A stretch of 64,000 bases of DNA from positions 62,001 through 126,000 of the forward strand of contig NZ_JAAEDH010000001.1 of assembly GCF_018128965.1 (NCBI RefSeq), read 5' to 3'. The notes beneath the pieces are model-generated. The model was not told where the DNA came from. It ran no database searches and saw only the letters and a program-made list of their open reading frames with translations. Shown here one piece after another: positions 44,058 through 52,268 of this stretch (position 1 is its first letter; each line of letters opens with the position of its first letter). The stretch comes from Plastoroseomonas arctica (lineage in GTDB: Bacteria > Pseudomonadota > Alphaproteobacteria > Acetobacterales > Acetobacteraceae). A program made the position numbers and the translations under genes.

Positions 44058-44530
44058 GGCGGGAGTGTCGGGGGTTTGGCGGTGGGGTGCAACGGGGCGC
44101 CTCGACCGGTCACCAGCCCCTCCAGCGCCGCACGCAGCCGCGCCGGGATCGGTGTGGAGCGGCCCTGGTCCGCCCGTTCCACATAGACATGCACGAAATA
44201 GCCCTCGGCGCAGGCCGCATCCTCGTCATTGCGGAAGATCGCCAGCTCGTATTGCACCGAGGCGGTGCCCACCCGCGCGCAGCGCAGGCCGCACGTGACC
44301 CGGTCGGGGAAGCTGACCGGCGCGAAGTAGCGGCACTGCGTCTCCACGACCAGGCCGACCGCCGGGCTGGTCGGGATTTCGAGCACGCCCTCCTCAGTCA
44401 GGAAGCGGGCCACGGCGGTGTCGAAGAAGGCGTAGTAGACAACGTTGTTGATGTGGCCATAGGCGTCGTTGTCGTGCCAGCGCGTGTCGAAGGCGAAGAA
44501 GCGGCGGTAGGCGGCGCGGGTGTCGGGCAT
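44054..44530 (-). CDS. Acyl-CoA thioesterase (4-hydroxybenzoyl-CoA thioesterase family)
   Basis: The 158-residue hot-dog protein has the family motif [24 protein letters not shown], with the catalytic Asp in the first loop, and [24 protein letters not shown]. It hydrolyses acyl-CoA esters. It lies three bases after the receptor-like gene at 44534 and overlaps the dehydrogenase gene (ATGA). Confidence 0.87.
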   Translation of the reverse strand: MPDTRAAYRRFFAFDTRWHDNDAYGHINNVVYYAFFDTAVARFLTEEGVLEIPTSPAVGLVVETQCRYFAPVSFPDRVTCGLRCARVGTASVQYELAIFRNDEDAACAEGYFVHVYVERADQGRSTPIPARLRAALEGLVTGRGAPLHPTAKPPTLPP

Positions 44531-44533
44531 GGT

Positions 44534-45439
44534 TCAGCGGCCCAGCGCCTCGGTCACAATCGCCTCATCCACGCATTCCTCGAAGCTGGGCAGGCGCGGG
44601 AGCCGTCCGGCGGTCGCCATGGAATCGCGCAGCCGCTTGAAGGCCTCGCGCGGGAAGTGCGGTGTCTCCGACCACAGCCGCTTGGCCTGGTAGCGGGCCA
44701 GCGCCTTGGCCAGCATCGCCAGTTCCACATCAGGAAAATACGCGGCGACGGTCGCGGCGATTTCGGCCGCGTCGGTCGCATACATCCAGGCGAGCGATTC
44801 GGCGACGGCGCGGATCATCGCGCAAAATTCCTCGTGGCGTTCGCCGATGCGGGCCTCGGTCGCGTAGAAGGCGGTGTAGGCGGTGGGGCCGCGATCCGAG
44901 GCCGCCTGCCAGACATGGCCGCCGGCGGCCTCCACCCGGCTCGCAAAGGGTTCGAACATCTGTGCGACGTCGAGGGTGCCGGCGAGCATCGCAGCGCTGT
45001 TCTCGGCCATCGACGGGCCCATGGTGACGTTCAGCCTGGCGGCGTCGAGCCCGGCTTCGGCGATATCCTGCAGGCTGCACCACCAGGGCGTCGGCACCTC
45101 CGCGACGGCGCCTATCCGCAGCGTCGCCAGGTCAGCCGTCTTGAAGACCGGGTTGGGTTTGGCGCCGAGCAGGTAGAAGGGGTCCTTCATCACCACCGCG
45201 CAGAAGCTGCGCAGAGGGCAACGGGGATCGCTCGCGCGCATCAGGATGGGGCGCATCGGGCCGGACCAGGCGATGTCCACGCTTCCGGCGAGCAGGTTTT
45301 CGGCCGCCTTGCTCGGATCGCCGGCGGTGTCGCGGGTGACCTCGACGCCCTGGCGCTTGTACAGGCCGCGCGCCTCGGCCGCGTAGAAGGGCGTGTAGAA
45401 CACCGCTCGGAACGGCTCGTTGAGGATGATGGGGCGCAT
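44534..45439 (-). CDS. NMT1/THI5-type receptor-fold protein without signal peptide (paralogue 1)
   Basis: The 301-residue protein begins [30 protein letters not shown], the start of an NMT1/THI5-like or nitrate/sulfonate receptor, and has [21 protein letters not shown] and [16 protein letters not shown]. No signal peptide is visible, which is odd for a transporter receptor. It is clearly similar to the protein at 47462, for example in EPFRAxFYxPFYAA and RGPTxYTAFY. No ABC permease or ATPase is adjacent. It is the first gene of the minus-strand run down to the MOSC gene, divergent from minC. Confidence 0.75.
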   Translation of the reverse strand: MRPIILNEPFRAVFYTPFYAAEARGLYKRQGVEVTRDTAGDPSKAAENLLAGSVDIAWSGPMRPILMRASDPRCPLRSFCAVVMKDPFYLLGAKPNPVFKTADLATLRIGAVAEVPTPWWCSLQDIAEAGLDAARLNVTMGPSMAENSAAMLAGTLDVAQMFEPFASRVEAAGGHVWQAASDRGPTAYTAFYATEARIGERHEEFCAMIRAVAESLAWMYATDAAEIAATVAAYFPDVELAMLAKALARYQAKRLWSETPHFPREAFKRLRDSMATAGRLPRLPSFEECVDEAIVTEALGR

Positions 45440-45595
45440 CGGCCGGGGTCCTTCCTGATCCGCACGACTATGCGAGGGAGGTGGGCGCGGCGGAAGGGCT
45501 TCGCCGGGGGCGCCGCTGCCTGTATAGGGGCGGACCGTCCACGCTCGGCCTTCGCATCGAGTCGCGGCATCATTCCAGGAGTGTTCAGGGCCGCC

Positions 45596-46348
45596 ATGTC
45601 CGCCGAGCCCCAACCCCGAGCCGAACCGTTCCGCCTGCGCGGCGCAAACTTCAATCTGCTCGTGCTGCGGCTGCTCGATGCGCGGATCGATGCGGTGGTG
45701 CCGGCCCTGGGCGACCAGTTCAAGCGCGCGCCGGGCTTCCTGCGCTTCGCCCCGGTGGTGATCGGCCTGGGCGACCTCGCCGTTCCGCCGGCCGAGATGG
45801 ATTTCGTGGCGCTCGTGCGCGAGTTGAAGGCGCTGGAGATCGTGGCCATCGGGACGACCGGCGGCACGCCGGAGCTGCGCCAGGCGGCGATCGCGGCCGG
45901 TCTGCCGCCGCTGCGTCAATCGGGCGGCGACGAGGCCGCCCCGAGCAGCGCGCCGGCCGCGCCCGCTACTGCGCCGGTCAACCCGCCGCCGGCGCCGCTA
46001 GCGCCGAGCGGGTTGCGGCCGACCATGATCGTCGACCAGCCGGTGCGCGCCGGGCAGCGCGTCTGGGCCCAGGGCGCGGACATGATCGTGACCTCCACCG
46101 TGAATGCGGGCGCCGAGGTCATCGCGGATGGCAACATCCACGTCTATGGCGCGCTGCGCGGCCGCGCGATCGCGGGTGGTGCCGACAATCTCGGCGCGCG
46201 GATCTTTGCGCAGAATTTCGACCCGGAGCTGGTGTCCATCGCCGGCTTCTACGCAGTGCGGGAAGGCTTAGGCAAAGCGCCCATCGGGCGTGCGACACAG
46301 GTGCGTCTGGCGGGCGAGAGCCTGCGCTTCGATCCGTTCGGCGCGTAG
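45596..46348 (+). CDS. minC: Septum site-determining protein MinC
   Basis: The 250-residue protein has the N-terminal FtsZ-inhibiting domain (FRLRGANFNLLVLRLLDARIDAVVPALG), a proline/alanine-rich linker near 120-145, and the C-terminal beta-helix domain (VDQPVRAGQRVWAQGADMIVTSTVNAGAEVIADGNIHVYGALRGRAIAG-type repeats). MinC blocks Z-ring assembly near the poles, guided by MinD. The ATG at 45596 follows CAGGAG. minD follows after 13 bases. Confidence 0.95.
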   Translation: MSAEPQPRAEPFRLRGANFNLLVLRLLDARIDAVVPALGDQFKRAPGFLRFAPVVIGLGDLAVPPAEMDFVALVRELKALEIVAIGTTGGTPELRQAAIAAGLPPLRQSGGDEAAPSSAPAAPATAPVNPPPAPLAPSGLRPTMIVDQPVRAGQRVWAQGADMIVTSTVNAGAEVIADGNIHVYGALRGRAIAGGADNLGARIFAQNFDPELVSIAGFYAVREGLGKAPIGRATQVRLAGESLRFDPFGA

Positions 46349-46361
46349 AGGGAGAATGCGC

Positions 46362-47180
46362 ATGGCGCAGGTTGTGGTCATCACCTCGGGCAAGGGTGGC
46401 GTGGGCAAGACAACGAGCTCAGCGGCCATCGCGACGGGCCTTGCGCAGCGCGGCAAGAAGACCGTGGTGATCGATTTCGACGTGGGGCTGCGCAACCTCG
46501 ACCTGATCATGGGCGTGGAGCGGCGGGTGGTGTTCGACATCGTCAACGTCATCCAGGGCGAGGCGAAGCTCAACCAGGCGCTTATCCGCGACAAGCGGGT
46601 GGAGAACCTCGCGATCCTGCCGGCCAGTCAGACGCGCGACAAGGACGCGCTGACCAAGGAAGGCGTGCAGATCATCATCGAGGAGCTGTCGAAGGAGTAT
46701 GACTACGTCATCTGCGACAGCCCCGCCGGCATCGAGAAGGGCGCGCTGCTGGCCCTGTATTTCGCCGACCAGGCGATCGTGGTGACGAACCCGGAAGTGA
46801 GTTCGGTGCGCGATTCCGACCGCATCCTGGGCGTGCTGCAATCCAAGTCCAAGCGGGCGGAAGAGAAGCGCGAGCCGGTGAAGGAGCATCTGCTGGTGAC
46901 GCGCTACGACCCGGCGCGCGTCGAGCGCGGCGAGATGCTGAAGCTGGAGGATATCCAGGAGATCCTGGCCATCCCGCTGCTGGGCGTGGTGCCGGAGAGC
47001 GAAAGCGTGCTGCGCGCTTCCAACACCGGCACGCCGGTGATCCTGGATGCGGAGAGTCCGGCCGGGCTCGCCTATGGCGATGCCGTCGCGCGGTTCCTCG
47101 GCGAAGAGCGGCCGCACCGGTTTCTCGAGGTCGAGAAGAAAGGTCTGTTCAAGCGCCTGTTCGGCGGGAGGGCCGCGTGA
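46362..47180 (+). CDS. minD: Septum site-determining ATPase MinD
   Basis: The 272-residue ParA/MinD-type ATPase has the deviant Walker A SGKGGVGKTT (Lys11 and Lys16), DFDVGLRNLDLIMG, YDYVICDSPAGIEKGA and a C-terminal amphipathic membrane-targeting helix (KKGLFKRLFGG). It recruits MinC to the membrane and oscillates with MinE. GGGAG lies seven bases before the ATG at 46362; an ATG two codons upstream is possible. Confidence 0.97.
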   Translation: MAQVVVITSGKGGVGKTTSSAAIATGLAQRGKKTVVIDFDVGLRNLDLIMGVERRVVFDIVNVIQGEAKLNQALIRDKRVENLAILPASQTRDKDALTKEGVQIIIEELSKEYDYVICDSPAGIEKGALLALYFADQAIVVTNPEVSSVRDSDRILGVLQSKSKRAEEKREPVKEHLLVTRYDPARVERGEMLKLEDIQEILAIPLLGVVPESESVLRASNTGTPVILDAESPAGLAYGDAVARFLGEERPHRFLEVEKKGLFKRLFGGRAA

Positions 47181-47455
47181 TGGGATGGCTCGACATCTTC
47201 CGCGGCCGGAAACCGGTGGCGGCGACGGCAGGGGCGGCGAAGGAGCGGCTGCAGATCGTGCTTGCGCATGAGCGGATCGGGCGCACGCGGGAGGATTTCC
47301 TCCCGAAGCTGCAGGCGGAGCTCGTGGCGGTGGTGGCGCGGTATGTGGCGATCGATCCGGGAAAGGTGGCAGTCAACCTGGACCGGGGTGGGGATATGAG
47401 CACGCTGGCGATCGAGATCGAGCTGCCGGGGCCGCGTGGGTTGGCGGCGCGGTAG
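47180..47455 (+). CDS. minE: Cell division topological specificity factor MinE
   Basis: The 91-residue protein has the MinE order: membrane-binding start GWLDIFRGRK, the MinD-contacting RLQIVLAHERIGR, then the dimerisation domain (FLPKLQAELVAVVARYVAIDPGKVAVNLDRGGDMSTLAIEIELP region). The ATG at 47180 overlaps the minD stop (TGATG); a GTG one codon upstream is also possible. It completes minCDE. Confidence 0.96.
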   Translation: MGWLDIFRGRKPVAATAGAAKERLQIVLAHERIGRTREDFLPKLQAELVAVVARYVAIDPGKVAVNLDRGGDMSTLAIEIELPGPRGLAAR

Positions 47456-47461
47456 GAAGCC

Positions 47462-48364
47462 TCAGCCCAACGCAGCGTCCACCACCTCCTCCGCCACCAT
47501 CCCCACAAAGCCATTGCTGTGTGAGATTGCGCCGGCGGAGAGCATCGCGGTCTCCAGTCGCTCTAGCGCCTCCACCGGAAACCGCGGATCCTTGGTCCAG
47601 ATCCCCAGCTCCCGGTATCGCCCGATACAGCGCGCGACCAGCGTCTCCACCATCTCCGGGAAGAACGGCGCGACCATCCGCGCGCATTTCGCATCGGAGG
47701 CATCGTCGAACCAGTCGAGCGTCACGGCCAATGCCCGCACCATCGCCTCGAACTCCGCCCGCCGCTCCGCGATGCGGGCGACCGTGCTGTAGAAAGCCGT
47801 GTAGCTGGTCGGGCCGCGTGATGCCGCCGCGTAGTAGATGTGGCACCCCGCATCCACCAGCCGCGTCAGGTAAGGCTCGAACAACTGCGCGCAATCCAGC
47901 GTGCCGGCGAGCACCGCCGCCGCGTTCGCCTCCATCGTACCGTCTGTGACACGCCTCACGCTGTCCGGGTTCATCCCGGCGCGGCGGAGATCATCCTGCA
48001 GGGTCCACCACGGCGTCGGCACTTCGCTCACCGTGGCCAGTGTCATCCCCGCCAGGTCGGTCAAGGCAAATCCCGGGCGCGGCGCGCGGCCCACCAGGCA
48101 GAAGGGATCGCCCATCACCACTGCGCCGAACAGCCGCAGCGGCGACCTGTGGTCTTTGTCGTGCGCCAGGAACAACCGCATCGGCCCACCCCAGGCGACA
48201 TCCGCCTCGCCCTCCAGCACCGCATCCTTCGCGAGCGACGGCACCAAGCCTGACCGCAGCGTCACCGCCACGCCTTGTGCCGCATAGTCGCCGCGCGCCA
48301 AGGCCGCGTAGAAGGGCGCGTAGAACAACGCCCGGAACGGTTCCTGGAGGATGATGTCGTGCAA
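47462..48364 (-). CDS. NMT1/THI5-type receptor-fold protein without signal peptide (paralogue 2)
   Basis: The 300-residue protein begins (TTG)HDIILQEPFRALFYAPFYAALARGDY and has GEADVAWGGPMRLFL, TVSEVPTPWWTLQDDL, AVLAGTLDCAQLFEPY and RGPTSYTAFYSTVARI. It matches the protein at 44534 along its whole length. The TTG at 48364, with GGAG upstream, aligns with the ATG of the paralogue; a GTG/ATG further up gives non-family residues. No signal peptide is seen. It is convergent with minE and divergent from the Bug gene at 48439. Confidence 0.75.
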   Translation of the reverse strand: MHDIILQEPFRALFYAPFYAALARGDYAAQGVAVTLRSGLVPSLAKDAVLEGEADVAWGGPMRLFLAHDKDHRSPLRLFGAVVMGDPFCLVGRAPRPGFALTDLAGMTLATVSEVPTPWWTLQDDLRRAGMNPDSVRRVTDGTMEANAAAVLAGTLDCAQLFEPYLTRLVDAGCHIYYAAASRGPTSYTAFYSTVARIAERRAEFEAMVRALAVTLDWFDDASDAKCARMVAPFFPEMVETLVARCIGRYRELGIWTKDPRFPVEALERLETAMLSAGAISHSNGFVGMVAEEVVDAALG

Positions 48365-48438
48365 TGCGGCGGCTCCGGTCTGGACGGGCCCCCAGCTTGC
48401 GCCATGATGCCTCCACCGCAAACTCGGGAGACCGCTTT

Positions 48439-49395
48439 ATGCCGACACGCCGCCTGTTGCTTGCAAGCCTGCCCGCGGGGATCGGCCTCGCGCGCCCGGC
48501 GCTGGCGCAGGAGCGGTTTCCGGCGCGCCCCATCCGCATGGTGATCCCGGTGGGCGTGGGCGGCGTGACCGACGTGGTGGGCCGCATCATGGCCGAGGGC
48601 ATGCAGACGCTGCTCGGCCGTCCCGTGGTGCCGGAGAACATCCCCGGTGCGGGCAGCACCGTGGGCGCGGCCGCCTTCCATCGCGCGCCGGCCGATGGCT
48701 ACGCGATCTACATGGCCACCAACAACCACGCGGTGATGCGCGCCATCTATCCGAACTTCCCTTACGACCCGATCACGGATTTCATTCCCCTCGCGCTGGT
48801 CGGCCGACAGCCCTTCGTCCTTGCCGTGCATCCCGACGTGCCGGCCCAGGACATGGTGGGCCTGCTCGCCTGGCTGCGCACACGCGGCGAGGCGGCGAAT
48901 TACGGCGCCACCAACCCAGGTGCGACGAACCATCTGGCGGGCGAGCTCTTCAAACAGATCCTGGGCGCGGATTTCACCATCATCCCCTACCGCACGGCGG
49001 CGAATGCGGTGCAGGACCTGGTCGCGGGTCGGATGAACTTCACCATCGATAGCCCGACCATGCTGCTGCCGCTGATCCAGGCCGGACGGGTACGCGGCCT
49101 CGCGGTGTCGTCGCGTGACCCCTCGACCCTGGTCCCCGGCCTGCCGAGCCTCTCGCAATCGGGGGTGACGAATTACGAGTTGACCGCCTGGCAGGTGCTC
49201 TACGCCAAGCCCGGCACGCCGCCCGATGTGGTGGCGATCCTCTCCGATGCAGCAAAGCGCGCACTGGCCGACCCCGGGATGGCCACGCGCCTCGCCGCCG
49301 CGGGGTTGAGCTGTGGCCGGACACCTCGCCCGCCGCGGCCGAGGCGCATGTGCGCGCCGAGATGGTCCGCTGGGGCCCGATTGTGGGCCGCATGA
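48439..49395 (+). CDS. Bug/TctC substrate-binding protein with an apparent C-terminal frameshift
   Basis: The 318-residue reading has a signal peptide (RRLLLASLPAGIGLARPALAQ) and Bug segments FPARPIRMVIPVGVGGVTDVV, VPENIPGAGSTVGAAAFHRAPADGY and YGATNPGATNHLAGELFKQ. After residue about 288 the sequence turns into an arginine/proline-rich tail (CGRTPRPPRPRRMCAP) unlike the family. In the next frame the DNA reads ELWPDTSPAAAEAHVRAEMV then RWGPIVGRM, a normal Bug C-terminus, ending in TGA at 49410-49412 that overlaps the ggt start. One missing G in the run at 49302-49305 explains this. It may be a sequencing error or a real mutation. Confidence 0.8.
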   Translation: MPTRRLLLASLPAGIGLARPALAQERFPARPIRMVIPVGVGGVTDVVGRIMAEGMQTLLGRPVVPENIPGAGSTVGAAAFHRAPADGYAIYMATNNHAVMRAIYPNFPYDPITDFIPLALVGRQPFVLAVHPDVPAQDMVGLLAWLRTRGEAANYGATNPGATNHLAGELFKQILGADFTIIPYRTAANAVQDLVAGRMNFTIDSPTMLLPLIQAGRVRGLAVSSRDPSTLVPGLPSLSQSGVTNYELTAWQVLYAKPGTPPDVVAILSDAAKRALADPGMATRLAAAGLSCGRTPRPPRPRRMCAPRWSAGARLWAA

Positions 49396-49411
49396 ATCTG
49401 GGGGGCAACTG

Positions 49412-51001
49412 ATGCAGCTTCGCGCGCACCGGCCACTGATCATGGGGCGGCGCGGCGCCGTCGCCTCCAACCACCCCGTGGCGACGCAGGCGGGGGTCGA
49501 CGTGCTGCGCGCCGGCGGCAATGCGGCGGATGCGGCGGTGGCGGTGGCCCTGACGCTGGGCGTGGTGGAGCCGCACATGTCCGGCCTGGGCGGGGATGGC
49601 TTCTATCATGTATGGGATGCGGCGCAGCGGCGCGGCCGGGTGTTCAACGGCACCGGCGCCGCACCGGCTGGGGCGACGGCCGACGCCTATCGCGCCCGCG
49701 GCGGCATCCCGCTGCACGGCCCGCTTTCGGTTTCGATCCCCGCGATGCTGGCTGGGCTCACTCTGATGCATCGCAGTTGCGGCGCGCGGGACTGGCGCGG
49801 GCTGTTCGGCCCGGCGATCGAGGCGGCGCGGGACGGCTTCGCCGTGACCCATCACCTGCGCAAATTCGCCGAGGCGCAGCGCGCGCGCATGCCGGAGGGC
49901 GAGTGCGCGGCGGCGATCTTCCTGCCCGGCGGCGCGCCTCCCTCCCTCGGCGCCCTGCTGCGTCAGGAAGGACTTGCCGCGACGTTGGAGGCGCTCTCCG
50001 GCGGCGCCGACTTCGCGGCCCTGCTCGCCCCGGGCGTGGCGGCAGCGGGGGTGCCGGTCAGCGCCCCCGACCTCGCCGCCATGGAGGCGGAGGAGCTGGC
50101 GCCCATAGCGGTACCGTATCGCGGTTTCGAGGTGGCGCAGACGCCGCCCAATTCCACCGGATTCACCCTGCTGCAGATGCTGCGCATCCTGGACCGCTAC
50201 GACCTGGCTGCCCTCGGCTGGGGCAGTGCTGCGCTGATCCACATCATGGTGGAGGCGAAGAAGCGCGCCTTCCTCGATCGCGAAGCCCAGGGCGGCGATC
50301 CACGCGGGCGCGAGGTGCCGATCGCGATGCTTCTCTCCGAGGCGCGCGCCGCCGAGCACGCCGCCGCCATCGATCTGACCCGCGCCGCCGACCTGCCGCT
50401 CAAGCCCTGGCCCGGCAGCGGCGACACCACCTATTTCTGCGTGGTCGACCGGTCAGGGAATGCCGTCTCGGCGATCCAGAGCCTCAACTCGCCCTTCGGG
50501 TCCGGCGTCATCGCGGGGGAGACCGGTGTGCTGCTCAACAACCGCATGAGCTACTGGCATCTGGAACCCGGCCACGCGAATGAACTCGTCCCCGCCCGTC
50601 GCGTGCGGCACACGATGAACGCGCCGATGATCCTGCGCGACGGCCGCCCCTGGTGCGTTCTCGGCACGCCGGGTGCCGACAACCAGGTGCAGATCAATGC
50701 CCAGGCGATCGTGGGCCTGTGCGATTTCGGCATGGATCCGCAGCAGGTCGCCGAGGCGCCGCGCTGGACCTCCTCGCAATACGGCCAGCCGGCTAACTAC
50801 CCGCATGAGGGCGATGACGTGCTGACCATGGAAGACGGGCTGGCCGGGGCCGCGCCGGAACTGCGAGCGATGGGCCACCGCGTGAAGCTGGTTCCCCCGC
50901 TCGAAGGCCCGTGCAGCCTCGAGGCGATCCGCCTGTTGGACAATGGCGTGCGCATGGCGGGCTCCGACCCGCGCCGCGACGGCTGGGCGGGGGCCTTCTG
51001 A
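49412..51001 (+). CDS. ggt: Gamma-glutamyltransferase
   Basis: The 529-residue Ntn-hydrolase precursor has the family start (RRGAVASNHPVATQAGVDVLRAGGNAADAAVAVA region), EPHMSGLGGDGFYHVW, and the self-cleavage site GSGDTTYFCVVD with Thr339 as new N-terminus of the small subunit. NSPFGSG and LGTPGADNQVQ follow. The usual TTH is TTY here. No clear signal peptide is seen, so it may be a cytoplasmic GGT-like enzyme (cephalosporin-acylase or oxamate-type relatives exist). Its ATG is coupled to the restored stop of the Bug gene. Confidence 0.85.
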   Translation: MQLRAHRPLIMGRRGAVASNHPVATQAGVDVLRAGGNAADAAVAVALTLGVVEPHMSGLGGDGFYHVWDAAQRRGRVFNGTGAAPAGATADAYRARGGIPLHGPLSVSIPAMLAGLTLMHRSCGARDWRGLFGPAIEAARDGFAVTHHLRKFAEAQRARMPEGECAAAIFLPGGAPPSLGALLRQEGLAATLEALSGGADFAALLAPGVAAAGVPVSAPDLAAMEAEELAPIAVPYRGFEVAQTPPNSTGFTLLQMLRILDRYDLAALGWGSAALIHIMVEAKKRAFLDREAQGGDPRGREVPIAMLLSEARAAEHAAAIDLTRAADLPLKPWPGSGDTTYFCVVDRSGNAVSAIQSLNSPFGSGVIAGETGVLLNNRMSYWHLEPGHANELVPARRVRHTMNAPMILRDGRPWCVLGTPGADNQVQINAQAIVGLCDFGMDPQQVAEAPRWTSSQYGQPANYPHEGDDVLTMEDGLAGAAPELRAMGHRVKLVPPLEGPCSLEAIRLLDNGVRMAGSDPRRDGWAGAF

Positions 51002-51002
51002 G

Positions 51003-51776
51003 ATGCATGAGGATGTCCTTCTAAGAACTCGCGAGGGTGCGGTGCTGCGCGCCACGCTCAACCGGCCGGCCAAGCGGAACGCGTTGAACGGCGCGGTGTT
51101 CGGCGCACTCGAGGAGCTGATCGCGGATTGCGCGGTCGATCCCAGCTTGCGCGCGGTGGTGCTGTCCGGCGCGGGGGGGCATTTCTGCGCCGGGCTCGAC
51201 CTCACCGAACTCGCGGAGGGCGAGGCCGCGCTCGCCCGCAACCACCGCATGGGCGCGATCCTGGCCGGGCTGTCCGGCCTGCCGCAGGTGGTGATCGCGC
51301 AAGTCTCAGGCGCGGCGCATGCCGGCGGCCTGGGCCTCGCCTGTGCCGCCGACCTGGTCTTCGCCAGCGCCGATGCCCGCTTCGCCGCCCCCGAGACGCG
51401 GCGCGGCCTGGTCGCCGCCCAGATCCTGCCCTGGATCGCCAGGCGCACCGGCCGCAGCGAGGCGGCGCGGCTCGTCCTGCAGGCCCATGTCATCGGCGCG
51501 GCGGAGGCGTGGCGAATAGGGCTGGTCCATGGCGTCGCGGAAGACGCGGACGCGCTCGCCTCCCTCGTCGGCCAGGTGCTCGCGGACGTGCTGCAGGGCG
51601 CGCCCGAAGCGCTGGCAGAAACCAAGGCCCTGCTCTGCGCCCTGGGCCCAATCGTCCCCGACGGCTACGCCGAGGCAGGCGCCCAGAGCTTCGCCAAATC
51701 CGCTGCCGGGAGCGAGGCCACCGAGGGCATCGCGGCCTTCCGTGAGAAGCGCCCTCCCTCGTGGACAACCCACTGA
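51003..51776 (+). CDS. Enoyl-CoA hydratase/isomerase family protein
   Basis: The 257-residue crotonase-fold protein has RATLNRPAKRNALNGAVFGAL, the oxyanion segment LSGAGGHFCAGLDLTEL, and IAQVSGAAHAGGLGLACAADLVFASADARFAAPE. The first catalytic Glu position of true hydratases is His-Ala here (AAHAGG), so it may be another crotonase activity. The ATG at 51003 lies one base after the ggt stop. It closes the run before the rpoZ promoter. Confidence 0.85.
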   Translation: MHEDVLLRTREGAVLRATLNRPAKRNALNGAVFGALEELIADCAVDPSLRAVVLSGAGGHFCAGLDLTELAEGEAALARNHRMGAILAGLSGLPQVVIAQVSGAAHAGGLGLACAADLVFASADARFAAPETRRGLVAAQILPWIARRTGRSEAARLVLQAHVIGAAEAWRIGLVHGVAEDADALASLVGQVLADVLQGAPEALAETKALLCALGPIVPDGYAEAGAQSFAKSAAGSEATEGIAAFREKRPPSWTTH

Positions 51777-51778
51777 AC

Positions 51779-51807
51779 TTGCATAGCGCGGCCATGGTGG
51801 CTATCTG
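51779..51807 (+). promoter_or_regulatory. Candidate promoter of the rpoZ operon
   Basis: TTGCAT (51779-51784) and TATCTG (51802-51807) are spaced by 17 bases, a standard sigma-70 arrangement, 47 bases before the rpoZ start. A small inverted repeat CTGAA-GGG-TTCAG (51805-51817) overlaps the likely start of transcription. Confidence 0.4.
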
Positions 51808-51854
51808 AAGGGTTCAGCGGTTCGCCGCACCCCCATCCCAATTCCGGAGCCTCC

Positions 51855-52247
51855 ATGGCACGCGTCACGGTCGAAGACTGCATCGTCAAGGTCCCCAATC
51901 GGTTCGACCTGGTCCTCCTCGCGGCGCAGCGCGCCCGCAACATCGCCCGCGGCGAGGAAGCCACGGTCGATCGCGACGACGACAAGAACCCGGTCATCGC
52001 CTTGCGCGAAATCGCCGAGGAAACGATTGAACTCGGCCCGCTGGAGGCCGATCTCGTAAAGTCGCTGCAGCGCTCACCCGAGCCCGAGCCCGCGGAGGAG
52101 GAGGTCCTCGACCTTATCGCCACGGACGAGAACATCTTCGGCGTGATGGATGTGAACGAGGAACAGCTGCCCGAGCTGACCGCCGAGGATCTCGCCACCG
52201 ACGATATCGAGGCGCAGATCGCGGCGGAACTCGCCGGCAAGCGCTGA
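51855..52247 (+). CDS. rpoZ: RNA polymerase omega subunit
   Basis: The 130-residue protein begins [30 protein letters not shown], the defining omega motif, followed by [14 protein letters not shown]. It stabilises the beta-prime subunit and supports ppGpp sensing. The acidic C-terminal tail is longer than in E. coli but normal for alphaproteobacteria. CCGGAG lies before the start. The (p)ppGpp enzyme gene follows, a conserved pairing. Confidence 0.96.
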   Translation: MARVTVEDCIVKVPNRFDLVLLAAQRARNIARGEEATVDRDDDKNPVIALREIAEETIELGPLEADLVKSLQRSPEPEPAEEEVLDLIATDENIFGVMDVNEEQLPELTAEDLATDDIEAQIAAELAGKR

Positions 52248-52268
52248 TCCCAACCGATGAGGTGATGC

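Noticed and set aside
51003-51776. Calling this gene a canonical short-chain enoyl-CoA hydratase of beta-oxidation
   Set aside because: The first catalytic Glu of hydratases is not in the expected place and the gene lies next to ggt rather than fatty-acid genes, so only the crotonase family is claimed.
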